DNA of 64,000 bases from Pigmentiphaga sp033795525 (GCF_033795525.1 NZ_JARYGM010000002.1:744001-808000), one strand, 5' to 3'. Shown: positions 18,509 through 30,376, numbered from the stretch's first letter. Notes: generated by a model not told the origin, from the letters alone. Program-made: numbers and translations.

Positions 18509-18951
18509 TCCGGAATTTCCGGCTCGACCAGTTTGGCCAGCTGGGCGAGGCACTCCTGCCAACCCAGGTAGCACATCTCGACCGGGATCACCTCGGGCAA
18601 GCCCTCCTGCAGAATCTCCAGCTCCGTACCGCAAGCAACCTGTTTGAGCGAAATGGTCGCATGCATCACGCCCGGCAGGTTCGGATCGTCGAACCGGTCC
18701 GAGTAGCGGATTTTTTCGAACGGAACCAGTTCGAGATACTCGCCGCCGAAGGAATGACTGTTGCCGCTGCCGAAGTTACGGAAGGACATTTTGAAGGTGC
18801 CGCCCACCTTCACGTCCATATGATGGACTTGGCAGGTGAATCCATAGGGAGGCAGCCATTTCGCGATCGCATCGGGCTCGAGGAAGGCGCGATAGACGCG
18901 TTCTGGGGTGGCGCGCAGGACGCGGTGCAAGCGGACGGTTCCAGTAGCCAT
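18505..18951 (-). CDS. SRPBCC (AHSA1-like) domain protein
   Basis: Single START-like/AHSA1 domain of 148 residues. Such proteins have a hydrophobic ligand cavity; biochemical role unknown. Family features: RVLRATPERVYRAFLEPDAI, KWLPPYGFTC, VGGTFKMSFRNF, and the amphipathic C-terminal helix CYLGWQECLAQLAKLV. AGGAGAATCCCC precedes the ATG. It overlaps the following gene by 4 bp. Confidence 0.86.
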   Translation of the reverse strand: MATGTVRLHRVLRATPERVYRAFLEPDAIAKWLPPYGFTCQVHHMDVKVGGTFKMSFRNFGSGNSHSFGGEYLELVPFEKIRYSDRFDDPNLPGVMHATISLKQVACGTELEILQEGLPEVIPVEMCYLGWQECLAQLAKLVEPEIPD

Positions 18952-19109
18952 GGGGATTCTCCTTTCATCAGGGTGGATGTCTCTCTACGACGAACCAACC
19001 GCCCGGGAATCGACACATCGACATCTAGGGGAAACCCTTATATCGGCAGCCTTGGTGGGCATGCAGCCTTCTGCGGTCTTATCGAACAAGGCCGTACTGC
19101 CTGCCCGTA

Positions 19110-19274
19110 CTACATTATGGAATCGGTCTCGACATCGAGATGGGCCCGCGGTTCGTGATCAACTCGCTGAATGATGACCTGCACCTCGCCCGGCCTTGTC
19201 TCGAGCTGAATGAATCGCCCGCTGGAGTCCACCTCCTGTGGCAGTGGACATCCGAGCGCCGCGCTCCACCACAT
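19110..19274 (-). pseudogene. Fragment of a glyoxalase-like (VOC) gene
   Basis: In the 351-bp stretch without an intact gene (18952-19302), a 54-codon frame reads like the interior of a glyoxalase-like VOC protein: MWWSAALGCPLPQEV, DSSGRFIQLETRPGEVQVI, RVDHEPRAHLDVETD. In that family the last block is followed by a helix (typically EAEVARLEALGA), but here a stop comes after DSIM. No ribosome-binding site precedes it, and no convincing continuation was found downstream. It is best read as a gene remnant 28 bp after mnmH. The rest of the interval holds nothing I can identify. Confidence 0.5.
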
Positions 19275-19302
19275 ATAGGATGAGGGCCGGAAACGGCGCC
19301 CG

Positions 19303-20403
19303 CTACGCCGGCGGATCGGCCCTGAAGTAATCGAGCACCGCCCGCTGGTCCCCGGCAAAGACAATGCGCGAACCCTTCGCCTTGCGCTGGTAGGCATACA
19401 TCGGATCGTAGTACTCCACCAGCAGCTCCTCAATCCATGCCCGGTGCGCCCGGACCTCACCGCTGCGGGCCTGCTCGGCCAGCGCCGCGTCCATGATGGC
19501 CGCCAACCGCTGGTGCCGCTCTCCGCCCAGCCGCCTGCGGATATTGTCCAGGCTCTGCCGCAGGCGCTGTCCGAACTGCGCCCCGCCCTGTTCCTGGCCA
19601 TGGATCTGGACGAACTCCGCGCTCAGGTCGATGACGTAATCGCGCAATATGCGCTCGACCCGGTTCTCCAGCGTGTCTTCCAGCCACACGATGGGATAGC
19701 CCTGCATGCCTTCATAAAGACTGAGCGGCACGCTGCAACTGCCGATGGCATGGCTCTCGTCCTCCAGGACGAACCGGTCCAGCCCGGCATCGCGTTTCTT
19801 CAGGATGTCGACGGCTACGCGGTTCTCGAAATCGATCTGCGCCGGCTGTGCCGTGGCATGCTTGCCGAAGCTTGACCCACGATGGTTGGCATGCGCCTCC
19901 AGGTCCAGGCCGTTGGCCAGCTGCTGCAGCACTTCCGTCTTGCCCGTGCCGGTCATCCCTCCCAGCACCACGAACCGGCACTCCGCCACGGCCTGCTCGA
20001 TGGTCTGCAGCAGGAAACCGCGCATGGCTTTATACCCGCCGACAACGCGCGGATACGCAATGCCCGCCTCTTCCTTGAGCCATGTCTGCACGATTTGCGA
20101 ACGCAAGCCGCCGCGAAAACAATAGAGGCATCCATCGGGATGGGCCCGGGCGAAATCCGCCCATGCGGCGATACGCTCGGCCTTGGTCCGGCCGCTGACC
20201 AGCTTGTGGCCCAGCGCAATGGCAGCATCCTGGCCCTGCTGCTTGTAGCAGGTACCGACCTTCTGGCGTTCGATATCCGTCATCAGGGGAAGATTGACAG
20301 CCCCCGGGAAGGCGCCTTTGCCGAACTCGATGGGCGCGCGCGTATCCATCATCGGCACGCCGCGCAGGAACAGCGCGCGATAGTCGTCGATGTCGCCGCG
20401 CAT
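19303..20403 (-). CDS. mnmH: tRNA 2-selenouridine synthase
   Basis: Replaces sulfur of (geranylated) 2-thiouridine-34 with selenium in tRNAs for Lys, Glu and Gln, using selenophosphate. The 366-residue product has an N-terminal rhodanese domain with active-site Cys95 in CLYCFRGG, and a C-terminal P-loop domain with GGMTGTGKTEVL. Size matches E. coli MnmH/SelU (364). The ATG at 20403 shares one base with the selD stop (TGATG), so the pair is translationally coupled. Confidence 0.92.
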   Translation of the reverse strand: MRGDIDDYRALFLRGVPMMDTRAPIEFGKGAFPGAVNLPLMTDIERQKVGTCYKQQGQDAAIALGHKLVSGRTKAERIAAWADFARAHPDGCLYCFRGGLRSQIVQTWLKEEAGIAYPRVVGGYKAMRGFLLQTIEQAVAECRFVVLGGMTGTGKTEVLQQLANGLDLEAHANHRGSSFGKHATAQPAQIDFENRVAVDILKKRDAGLDRFVLEDESHAIGSCSVPLSLYEGMQGYPIVWLEDTLENRVERILRDYVIDLSAEFVQIHGQEQGGAQFGQRLRQSLDNIRRRLGGERHQRLAAIMDAALAEQARSGEVRAHRAWIEELLVEYYDPMYAYQRKAKGSRIVFAGDQRAVLDYFRADPPA

Positions 20404-21437
20404 CACACCACTTCGACCGCGTAAGACTGTCGCTCGATCAACTCGCCGATAGGCTCGAGCGCCAACCCGGATTCGGTCGCCGCAGCCAGGAACTCCGCCT
20501 CGCCTTCGGGCGCCACCGCGACGAGCAAGCCGCCGCTGGTCTGGGGGTCGCACAGCAGGTCGATCCGGTCCTGGCTGATGGGCGCAATGCGCTCGCCATA
20601 GCTATCGAAGTTACGGCCCGTGCCGCCGGGCACACACCCCTCTGCCAGGTAGTAGTCCACGCCAGGCAGCCGCGGCACCTTGCCATATTCGACGCGGGCA
20701 CTGAGGCCGCTGCCATCGGCCATCTCGACCAAGTGGCCGAGCAGGCCGAAGCCCGTGACATCGGTCATGGCCTTGACCCCCGCCAGCCTGCCGAAGCGGC
20801 TGCCGGGCTTGTTCAGCGTGCACATCCAATCCCGCGCCAGGTTCGCGTCCTCGGGGCGCAGCCTGGCCTTTTTCTCCGCGGTCGTCAGGATGCCTATGCC
20901 CAACGGCTTGGTCAGGTACAGTTTGCAACCCACCGTCGCAGTGTCGTTGCGCTTGAGCCGGGCCTTCTCGACCACCCCCGTTACCGCCAGGCCGAAGATC
21001 GGCTCAGGCGCGTCGATGGAATGGCCGCCCGCCAGCGGGATGCCCGCTGCGTCGCAGGCCGCGCGGCCGCCGCGCACCACATCGCGGGCGACCTCGGGCG
21101 GCAGCAGGTTGACCGGCCAGCCCAGGATGGCGATAGCCAGCAGCGGGTCGCCGCCCATGGCATAGATGTCGCTGATGGCGTTGGTCGCCGCGATACGGCC
21201 GAAGTCGAACGGATCGTCGACGATGGGCATGAAAAAGTCGGTGGTCGACACCACGCCGCGTTCGTCGTCCAGGCCGTAGACGGCCGCGTCGTCGCGCGAT
21301 GCATTGCCCACCCACAGCCTGGGGTCGAGATTCTGCGCGCCGCTGCCCGCCAGGATCACCTCCAGGACCTTGGGCGAGATCTTGCAGCCGCAGCCGGCGC
21401 CGTGGCTGTACTGGGTCAGGCGTATGGAATTGCTCAT
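20403..21437 (-). CDS. selD: Selenophosphate synthetase
   Basis: Makes selenophosphate from selenide and ATP. The 344-residue product starts with the glycine-rich catalytic loop HGAGCGCK: the nucleophile is Cys16 (not selenocysteine) and the essential Lys is Lys19. Further ATP-grasp/AIR-synthase-like motifs include DDAAVYG, STTDFFMPIVDDPFDFG and TDVTGFGLLGH. It heads the selD-mnmH unit. No selA, selB or selC is seen here, so in this window selenium supply is tied to tRNA modification only. Confidence 0.94.
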   Translation of the reverse strand: MSNSIRLTQYSHGAGCGCKISPKVLEVILAGSGAQNLDPRLWVGNASRDDAAVYGLDDERGVVSTTDFFMPIVDDPFDFGRIAATNAISDIYAMGGDPLLAIAILGWPVNLLPPEVARDVVRGGRAACDAAGIPLAGGHSIDAPEPIFGLAVTGVVEKARLKRNDTATVGCKLYLTKPLGIGILTTAEKKARLRPEDANLARDWMCTLNKPGSRFGRLAGVKAMTDVTGFGLLGHLVEMADGSGLSARVEYGKVPRLPGVDYYLAEGCVPGGTGRNFDSYGERIAPISQDRIDLLCDPQTSGGLLVAVAPEGEAEFLAAATESGLALEPIGELIERQSYAVEVV

Positions 21438-21597
21438 GATGATTCGTAATGACGGTATGAGTTCATTCTAAAGCACCCCATCTGCTCCGCCGGCCGGTCA
21501 TGCTGTCGAGGCATCTAGCCAGGGACAGTCGCGGCGCGTATAACGGGCAGGACGTATACACACCCGCCGACAGGATCTGCCTTGGGGGAGGAGCACG

Positions 21598-21965
21598 ATG
21601 ATGAAACTGTATGGATTCGGGCCGACGCGTTCACTGCGCGCGCTCTGGGCCCTTCGAGAGCTGGACGCGGACTTCGAGTTCGTACCCGTCAATCTCCGCG
21701 CCGGAGAGCATCGGCGTCCTGCCTTTCTCCGCCTGAACCCCGCCGGAAAATTGCCGGTGCTGGTCGACGATGACCTCGTCCTCACGGAATCCGCCGCATG
21801 AGCATCGCTGATTGCGTGACCGCCTACGTCCTGGACTGGAGCAACGAAAACGGATTGCTGGAGGGCTTTTCCAACCTCAAGGCATACCTGGAACGGATGT
21901 ACGCCCGCCCGAAGGCGCCGCCACGCATCGCACAAGCCATGACAGCCGTGCAATCGCCCGGCTGA
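21598..21965 (+). pseudogene. Glutathione S-transferase with internal deletion
   Basis: The N-terminal thioredoxin-like half is clear (MMKLYGFGPTRSLRALWALR, LNPAGKLPVLVDDDLVLTES) and ends at TGA 21799-21801. In another frame, from 21798, a C-terminal GST end follows (YVLDWSNENGLLEGFSNL, AYLERMYARPKAPPRI). A normal GST has about 100 more residues between the parts. So an internal deletion removed most of the helical domain and broke the frame. A good ribosome-binding site (GGAGGAG) remains upstream. The two pieces overlap by ATGA. Not expected to give a working enzyme. Confidence 0.85.
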
Positions 21966-22057
21966 CCGCTCCCTCGCAATTGCTCGGTCAAGCGCTGCCC
22001 TCGCCACCCGCTGCCGCTCAAGAACCCACGCTCAAATGAAAATTCCGCGGAACCTTC

Positions 22058-22090
22058 TTGAACTTGACTGTCTTATATCTTATATAAGAC
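22058..22090 (+). promoter_or_regulatory. acnA promoter with overlapping palindromic operator
   Basis: A sigma-70-like promoter is visible: TTGAAC (22058-22063), 17-bp spacer, TATATA (22081-22086). Over the spacer and -10 lies a perfect inverted repeat, GTCTTATAT-N3-ATATAAGAC (22070-22090), which itself contains CTTATATAAG. Placement over the -10 suggests a repressor site. The size and symmetry would suit a GntR/FadR-type dimer, but the regulator is not identified. Confidence 0.65.
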
Positions 22091-22184
22091 ATAGGATCTA
22101 CCCCTACCCAAATTGGCGCAGCCGATACATCGCACCGACGCACCATAAGTGGTAGATTTATTCGGTTTTCCTTCGGAGCTGATC

Positions 22185-24887
<2,703 letters not shown>

Positions 24888-24917
24888 AGACGCGGGCCCC
24901 GCGCCGGCCGACGCACC

Positions 24918-24959
24918 AGGCCTGCGCTCCGATGCCCTGGCGGCAGCGGGCGCAGGCCT
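24918..24959 (+). terminator. Hairpin downstream of acnA
   Basis: AGGCCTGCGC and GCGCAGGCCT are perfect 10-bp arms separated by 22 nt, 31 bp after the acnA stop. No U-tract follows, so termination is likely but not certain. Confidence 0.45.
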
Positions 24960-24978
24960 TGCCATTTGCGGAGTCCAC

Positions 24979-25881
24979 GTGATCAATCTTTCGCGCTTCG
25001 ATCTCGTCACCCTGGCGCTGTTCGTGGCCACCGCGCGCCAGGGCAGCATCTCGGCCGGCGCGCGCCGGCTGAACCTGGCGGTGGGCGCGGCCAGCCGCCG
25101 CATCGCCGACCTGGAGGATGCGGTCAAGACCCCCCTCTTCTATCGGCACGCCTCCGGGGTGGAGCTGACCGGACCCGGGCAGGCCTGCCTGCAGCACGCG
25201 ATGCGCATCCTGCAGGACGTCGAGCGGATGGCCGGCATGATGTCGGACTACGCCACCGGCGCCCGGGGGCAGGTGCGGATCGCCGCCAACACCTCCTCCA
25301 TCACGCAGTTCCTGCCGGAAGACCTGGCGGGTTTCATGGCGCGGCATCCCGGCATCCGCGTCGAACTCGAGGAACAGAACAGTTCCGCCATCGTGGCGTC
25401 GATAGCCGAGAACCGCGCCGACGTGGGCATCTTCGCGGACCGCACGCCGGCACCGGGCCTGGTGACCTACCCCTACCGGGAGGACGAACTGGTGTTGATC
25501 GTCCCGCGCGCCCATTCGCTGGCGGCGCGTGGTGTCGTATCCTTCCGCGACACGCTGGACTACGAGTACGTCAGCCTGCCCGACGCCACGTCGCTGGCGA
25601 GCCGGATGCTGGAGGAAAGCAGCCGGCTCGACCACCCCCTCAAGCTGCGGATCCAGGTCCGCAGTTTCGACGGCATCTGCCGCATGGTGGCAACGGGCAT
25701 GGGGATAGGCATCCTGCCCCGCATCGCGGCCGCACCGCACGCCCAGTCGATGGACCTGGTCCTGGTCGCGCTGGATGACCCCTGGGCCCGACGCAGCCTG
25801 CTGTTGGGCGTACGCTCGCCGGAGGCGCTCACCGCACCGGCACGCCTGCTGGCGGCGCATCTGTGCGCGGATATGGCCTAG
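24979..25881 (+). CDS. LysR-family regulator
   Basis: LysR-type transcription factor of 300 residues. The N-terminal winged helix reads LALFVATARQGSISAGARRL and RRIADLEDAVKTPLFYR; the effector-binding domain follows. The start is GTG at 24979. It lies on the same strand 122 bp before the CoA-transferase/lyase pair, so it probably controls that pair. The inducer is unknown. Confidence 0.86.
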   Translation: MINLSRFDLVTLALFVATARQGSISAGARRLNLAVGAASRRIADLEDAVKTPLFYRHASGVELTGPGQACLQHAMRILQDVERMAGMMSDYATGARGQVRIAANTSSITQFLPEDLAGFMARHPGIRVELEEQNSSAIVASIAENRADVGIFADRTPAPGLVTYPYREDELVLIVPRAHSLAARGVVSFRDTLDYEYVSLPDATSLASRMLEESSRLDHPLKLRIQVRSFDGICRMVATGMGIGILPRIAAAPHAQSMDLVLVALDDPWARRSLLLGVRSPEALTAPARLLAAHLCADMA

Positions 25882-26003
25882 CCGCATCGGACGGTCCGCT
25901 TTCGCGGTTCGACAAACCCCGTTTGCCCGATCGCCCATTTCCCCACCGCAGCATTTCGTCCACACTGTCGTCCTCCGTATCACGACGACAAACAAGAGAC
26001 GCC

Positions 26004-27200
26004 ATGCCACGCCAGATTCTCGAGGGTATCCGCATCCTGGAACTGGGCCAGCTGATTGCCGGCCCCTTTGCTGCCAGGACCCTGGCCGATTTCGGGGCCG
26101 AAGTCATCAAGATCGAACCCCCTGGTCAGGGCGACCCGTTGCGCAAATGGCGCATGCTGCACGAAGGCACATCGGTATGGTGGGAGGCCCAATCGCGCAG
26201 CAAGCAGTCGGTGTGCGTGGACCTGCGGCAGGCCGAGGGCCAGGAGCTGGTCCGCAAGCTGGCGGCCGAGGCCGACGTGCTGATCGAGAACTTCCGACCC
26301 GGCACCATGGAAAAATGGGGCCTGTCCTGGGAAGCCCTGCACGCGATGAACCCGCGCCTGATCATGCTGCGGGTGTCCGGCTATGGCCAGACCGGCGTCA
26401 AGCGCGACGAGCCCGGCTTTGCCGCCATTGCCGAGGCCATGGCCGGATTGCGCTACCTGACCGGCGAGCCGGGACGGCCGCCCGTGCGCGCCGGCTTGTC
26501 GCTGGGCGACACCATCGCCGGGCTGCATGGCGCCCTGGGCGTGCTGCTGGCCCTCTATGACCGGGACGCACGCGGGGGCCAAGGCCAATTGATCGACACG
26601 GCTCTGTACGAAAGCGTGTTCAACCTGAGCGAGAGCCTGTTGCCCGAATATTCGGTGTTCGGTGCGGTGCGCCAACCTGCCGGAGGCGCGCTGCCCGGCA
26701 TTGCTCCTTCGAACGCCTACTTGTGCGGGGATGGCGAATACGTCCTGATCGCAGCCAATGGCGACGGCATCTTCGTGCGCCTGATGCGCCGCATGGGGCG
26801 CGACGACCTGGCGGACGACCCGGCCCTCGCCCACAACGATGGACGCGCGCAGCGGGCAGAGGAGCTCGACGCCGCCATCGGCGCCTGGACCGGCACGCTG
26901 GACAGCACTGCCGTGCTGGATGCCCTGCGCGAGGCCGATGTACCGGCCGGACGTATCTACACGGCGCGCGACATCGCGGCAGACCCCCACTACCGGGCGC
27001 GCGGAATGATCGAGGAAGTCACGGCCGCCAGCGGGCTCAAGGTCGAAATGCCCGGCGTCGTACCCAAGCTTTCCGCCCGTCCCGGGGTCATCCGTCATCG
27101 CGCCCCGACGCTGGGCGAACACACCGACGCCGTTCTGCGCCGCGCCGGCCTGGACGATGCGGCGCTGCACGCGTTGCGCGGCAAGGGCGTGATCGCATGA
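26004..27200 (+). CDS. Class III CoA-transferase (CaiB/BaiF)
   Basis: Moves CoA between acyl donors and carboxylic acids. The 398-residue product has the family start (EGIRILELGQLIAGPFAART, DFGAEVIKIEPPGQGD) and the catalytic Asp at about residue 198 in GQLIDTALYES. The upstream in-frame extension to 25863 is non-homologous sequence and excluded. Its stop overlaps the next start by ATGA, so it is coupled to an HMG-CoA-lyase-like gene. Together they would activate and then cleave a branched hydroxy-acid; the substrate is not known. Confidence 0.88.
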   Translation: MPRQILEGIRILELGQLIAGPFAARTLADFGAEVIKIEPPGQGDPLRKWRMLHEGTSVWWEAQSRSKQSVCVDLRQAEGQELVRKLAAEADVLIENFRPGTMEKWGLSWEALHAMNPRLIMLRVSGYGQTGVKRDEPGFAAIAEAMAGLRYLTGEPGRPPVRAGLSLGDTIAGLHGALGVLLALYDRDARGGQGQLIDTALYESVFNLSESLLPEYSVFGAVRQPAGGALPGIAPSNAYLCGDGEYVLIAANGDGIFVRLMRRMGRDDLADDPALAHNDGRAQRAEELDAAIGAWTGTLDSTAVLDALREADVPAGRIYTARDIAADPHYRARGMIEEVTAASGLKVEMPGVVPKLSARPGVIRHRAPTLGEHTDAVLRRAGLDDAALHALRGKGVIA

Positions 27201-28144
27201 AGACAGGTCCCGGACGAATCGCCATCAATGAAGTGGGTCCCCGCGACGGCCTCCAGATCGAACCGGTGTTCGTCGCCACTGACGACAAGGTGGCCCTGGT
27301 GGATGCCTTGTCCGGCTGCGGCTTCGCCCGTATCGAGGTCACCAGCTTCACGTCTGCCAGGGCCATTCCCGCGCTGGCCGACGCCGAAGCCGTAATGCAG
27401 CGGATCCGGCGCCGGCCCGACGTGGTCTACACCTGCCTGGTCCCCAATCTGCGCGGCATGGAACGCGCGCTGGACAGCGGCACCGACGAACTCAACCTGG
27501 TGATGTCGGTCAGCGAGACCCATAACCGGGCCAACCTGCGCATGACCCGCGACCAATCCACGACGCAACTGCTTGCCATGCTGGAGCGCGCCCGGGCGGC
27601 CGGCGTGCCTTGCAACGTGTCCTTGTCTACCACCTTCGGGTGCCCTTTCGAGGGCGAGGTCCCGTCCTCCGAAGTCGCCCGCCTGGCCCAGATGTTTGCC
27701 CAAGCCGGCGCCTCCGGCATTACGCTGTGCGACACCACAGGCATGGCCTATCCCACGCAGGTCGCGGATTTGTGCGCATCGCTGTCCGCCTGCCTGCCCG
27801 CCTCGGCCCCGCTCACCATCCACCTGCACAACACCCGGGGCATGGCCTTGGCCAACGCGCTGGCCGCATGGCAGGCCGGCGTGAGCCGCTTCGACGCTGC
27901 GGCGGGAGGACTGGGCGGATGCCCCTATGCGCCCGGTGCCAGCGGCAACGTCAACACCGAAGAGCTGGTGCACATGTTCGAGAGCATGGGCGTGGAAACC
28001 GGTGTCTCCCTGGTCCCGCTGCTGGACATCGTGGCCAAGCTGCCCGGCCTTGTCGAGCGGCCGCTTCCCAACCAATTGCTGGCCGCCGGCCCGCGCCTGC
28101 GCAGCCACCCGGCGCCGGGGAGATACACTAGCGGATTAGACTAA
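27197..28144 (+). CDS. HMG-CoA lyase-like TIM-barrel lyase
   Basis: Member of the HMGL-like family, which cleaves 3-hydroxy-3-methylglutaryl-CoA or related hydroxyacyl-CoAs to a ketoacid/CoA ester pair. The 315-residue product shows NEVGPRDGLQIE, CDTTGMAYP, LHNTRGMALAN (metal ligands) and the signature loop GGLGGCPYAPGASGN with its catalytic Cys. The upstream CoA-transferase suggests the substrate is activated by CoA transfer, e.g. 3-hydroxy-3-methylglutarate; that is inference. Confidence 0.87.
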   Translation: MKTGPGRIAINEVGPRDGLQIEPVFVATDDKVALVDALSGCGFARIEVTSFTSARAIPALADAEAVMQRIRRRPDVVYTCLVPNLRGMERALDSGTDELNLVMSVSETHNRANLRMTRDQSTTQLLAMLERARAAGVPCNVSLSTTFGCPFEGEVPSSEVARLAQMFAQAGASGITLCDTTGMAYPTQVADLCASLSACLPASAPLTIHLHNTRGMALANALAAWQAGVSRFDAAAGGLGGCPYAPGASGNVNTEELVHMFESMGVETGVSLVPLLDIVAKLPGLVERPLPNQLLAAGPRLRSHPAPGRYTSGLD

Positions 28145-28175
28145 TCATTTCTGTCAGCCCGATCCTGACCCATCC

Positions 28176-29363
28176 ATGGCCCGTTCCCGCAGCAAATCCT
28201 CTTCCCGCCTCAACCGCGACGCCGAAAAGCTGGTGTCGCTGTCCCTGTCGCTCAACGGCTCGGGCAGCCGGGTCGAAGATCTATTCTGGGAGCGGGAGCT
28301 CGCAGCCTTGCTCGAAAAACTCATGCATGGCGGCCAGGACGCGACGATAGAAGCGGCCCTCGAGACCCTGTACCAACGCAACGCCGGCGCCTACGAGATC
28401 CTGGTCGAGCAGGCCGAGACGCTGTCCGAATCGATCACCCTGCAAAAGGACGGCCAGGACCACGACGTCCTGCTGATCGTCGCACCGGTCGTCGCATGGA
28501 CGCGTTTCAGCATCCCCCATGGCCCGATCCGCGCCGATCTGCAGGCGGCCCTGCAGGCCCACCTGCACGGCCATATCCTGGCCGGCGAAGCCCGGCTGGC
28601 CTTGGCGCCGGACCTCTATAGCATCGACCAGATGCCACGCTCGTTCAGCGCCACCCGACAATGGCTGGCACGCCTGGGCGCGCAGGCCCTGGAGCTGCCG
28701 CTCCCGCGAACGGCGCCGGTCGAAACCGAAGTCGCCAACCTGCTGGCCGATACTCGCTACGTGGTAGGCGCGGTGGCCGTACCCCAGGGGGCGCCGGTAT
28801 TCCGGTGGCAAGAAAACCCCGGCAAGCCGGACCCGACGCGGGAAAGCTGCCTGGCGCAATGGGTAGCGCAGGCCACGCCCCTGTTCGCGGACCTGCTGCC
28901 GGGATGCGGCTTCGAATGCCTGCTGCCGGACGCCTACTACGTCAACAACCGCGAAGCCGACCGGCGGGTGCGGCCGCTCTCGCTGCGCGCTTCCGTGGCT
29001 TGGCTGGAAGCGACGCTGGACCTCGAGCCGGACCAGCTGCGTGCGGTCATCGCCGCCTGCGGCGAGACGGAGGTCGAAGAGTATCGCATCGGCTTCACCC
29101 AGCGGCACAGCAACGATGTCCTGTACGGCTGCGCGTGGCCGCTATTCGGCCGCGACGACGACAATCCGGACATGCCTGCCATCGACCTGATCGCCGACCT
29201 GCTGCGCGAGCTGGGCGTGACCGACCTGCGCAAGCTGTCCGGCCTGCTACCCATGGAATTCTGCGATGATTGCGGCGCGCCCTACTTTCCCAACCCCTTG
29301 GGGGAACTGGTTCACGCCGAACCTCCGGAAGACGTGGACCCCACCCCCGTCCATTTCCACTGA
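28176..29363 (+). CDS. DUF2863-family protein
   Basis: A 395-residue protein of the kind annotated DUF2863 in Burkholderiales; function unknown. Seen: RLNRDAEKLVSLSLSLNGSG at the start, HDVLLIVAPVVAWTRFSIP, LAPDLYSIDQMPRSF, and a C-terminal FCDDCGAPYFPN that could bind metal (CxxC). It starts 31 bp after the lyase gene but looks unrelated to it. Convergent with the SBF transporter gene, 17 bp apart. Confidence 0.75.
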   Translation: MARSRSKSSSRLNRDAEKLVSLSLSLNGSGSRVEDLFWERELAALLEKLMHGGQDATIEAALETLYQRNAGAYEILVEQAETLSESITLQKDGQDHDVLLIVAPVVAWTRFSIPHGPIRADLQAALQAHLHGHILAGEARLALAPDLYSIDQMPRSFSATRQWLARLGAQALELPLPRTAPVETEVANLLADTRYVVGAVAVPQGAPVFRWQENPGKPDPTRESCLAQWVAQATPLFADLLPGCGFECLLPDAYYVNNREADRRVRPLSLRASVAWLEATLDLEPDQLRAVIAACGETEVEEYRIGFTQRHSNDVLYGCAWPLFGRDDDNPDMPAIDLIADLLRELGVTDLRKLSGLLPMEFCDDCGAPYFPNPLGELVHAEPPEDVDPTPVHFH

Positions 29364-29380
29364 CCGCCCGCCCGGCCGGC

Positions 29381-30376
29381 TCAAGCCGCCTTGGCGTCGG
29401 CCGCCGGCGCTGCTTCCGGACGGCTGGCATAGCGCCGAACCAGCACGGCACATACCATCAGCTGCATCTGGTGGAAGATCATGAGAGGCAGCACGATGGC
29501 GCCCGCGGTGCTGCTTGACAGCAGGACCTTGGCCATCGGGATGCCGGTGGCCAGGCTTTTCTTGGAGCCGCAGAAGACGATGGTGATTTCGTCTTCCTTC
29601 GAAAATCCGAGGGCGCGGCTCACGCAGGTGGTAACCAGCAGCGCCGCGGCAAGAATGACCGCGCACACCAGCACGACACCCGCCAGGGTTGCCGAGGAAG
29701 TCTGATGCCACAAACCGCTGACGACCGCTTCGCTGAAGGCCGTGTACACGACCAGCAGGATGGAGCCCTGGTCTATGCTCTTGACTAGGCCGCGATGGCG
29801 CGCCACCCAACCGCCTATCCACCGGCGCATGAGCTGACCGAGCACGAACGGCAGCAGCAGCTGCACCAGTATCTTGCCCACGGCCTCGAAGGAAACGCCC
29901 GATTCGCCGCTCGTGCTCATCAGGAACTTGACCAGTAGCGGGGTCAGGAAAATGCCCAGCAGGCTGGATGCCGAGGCGCTGCAAATAGCAGCCGGCACGT
30001 TGCCGCGTGCCACGGAAGTGAGCGCGATCGCAGATTGGACGGTGGCGGGGAGCGCACACAGAAAGAGGATGCCGAGGTACAGGTCCGGTGTCACGAGCGG
30101 CGCCAGCAGCGGCTTGAAGGCCAGCCCCAGCAGGGGAAACATCACGAACGTAAAGGCAAAGATCAGCAGGTGCAGCCGCCAGTGGGTGGCGCCGGCCACG
30201 ATGGCCTCGCGTGAAAGTTTGGCCCCATGGAGGAAAAAGAGCAGGCCGATGGCGACGTTGGTGAGCCAGTCGAACGCCACCGCCGCCTGTCCGGAGCAGG
30301 GAAAAAAGCTCGCCAACGTGACGACGACGATCAGGCTGAGGGTGAAATTGTCGGGAAGAAAACGCGGACGAGTCAT
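29381..30376 (-). CDS. SBF-like (bile-acid:sodium symporter) transporter, YfeH type
   Basis: Integral membrane carrier with about ten hydrophobic helices; family members couple sodium or proton flow to uptake of organic anions. Motifs: FLHGAKLSREAIVAG, PATVQSAIALTSVARGN, and the pseudo-repeat region EDEITIVFCGSKKSLATG. The substrate is not predictable. The start could be 30376 (MTRPRFLPDN) or 30391; the shorter is given. Divergent from the glutathione-transferase gene at 30612. Confidence 0.85.
   Translation of the reverse strand: MTRPRFLPDNFTLSLIVVVTLASFFPCSGQAAVAFDWLTNVAIGLLFFLHGAKLSREAIVAGATHWRLHLLIFAFTFVMFPLLGLAFKPLLAPLVTPDLYLGILFLCALPATVQSAIALTSVARGNVPAAICSASASSLLGIFLTPLLVKFLMSTSGESGVSFEAVGKILVQLLLPFVLGQLMRRWIGGWVARHRGLVKSIDQGSILLVVYTAFSEAVVSGLWHQTSSATLAGVVLVCAVILAAALLVTTCVSRALGFSKEDEITIVFCGSKKSLATGIPMAKVLLSSSTAGAIVLPLMIFHQMQLMVCAVLVRRYASRPEAAPAADAKAA

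Noticed and set aside
20403..21437. Selenocysteine in SelD
   Set aside because: The catalytic residue is an ordinary Cys codon; there is no in-frame TGA.
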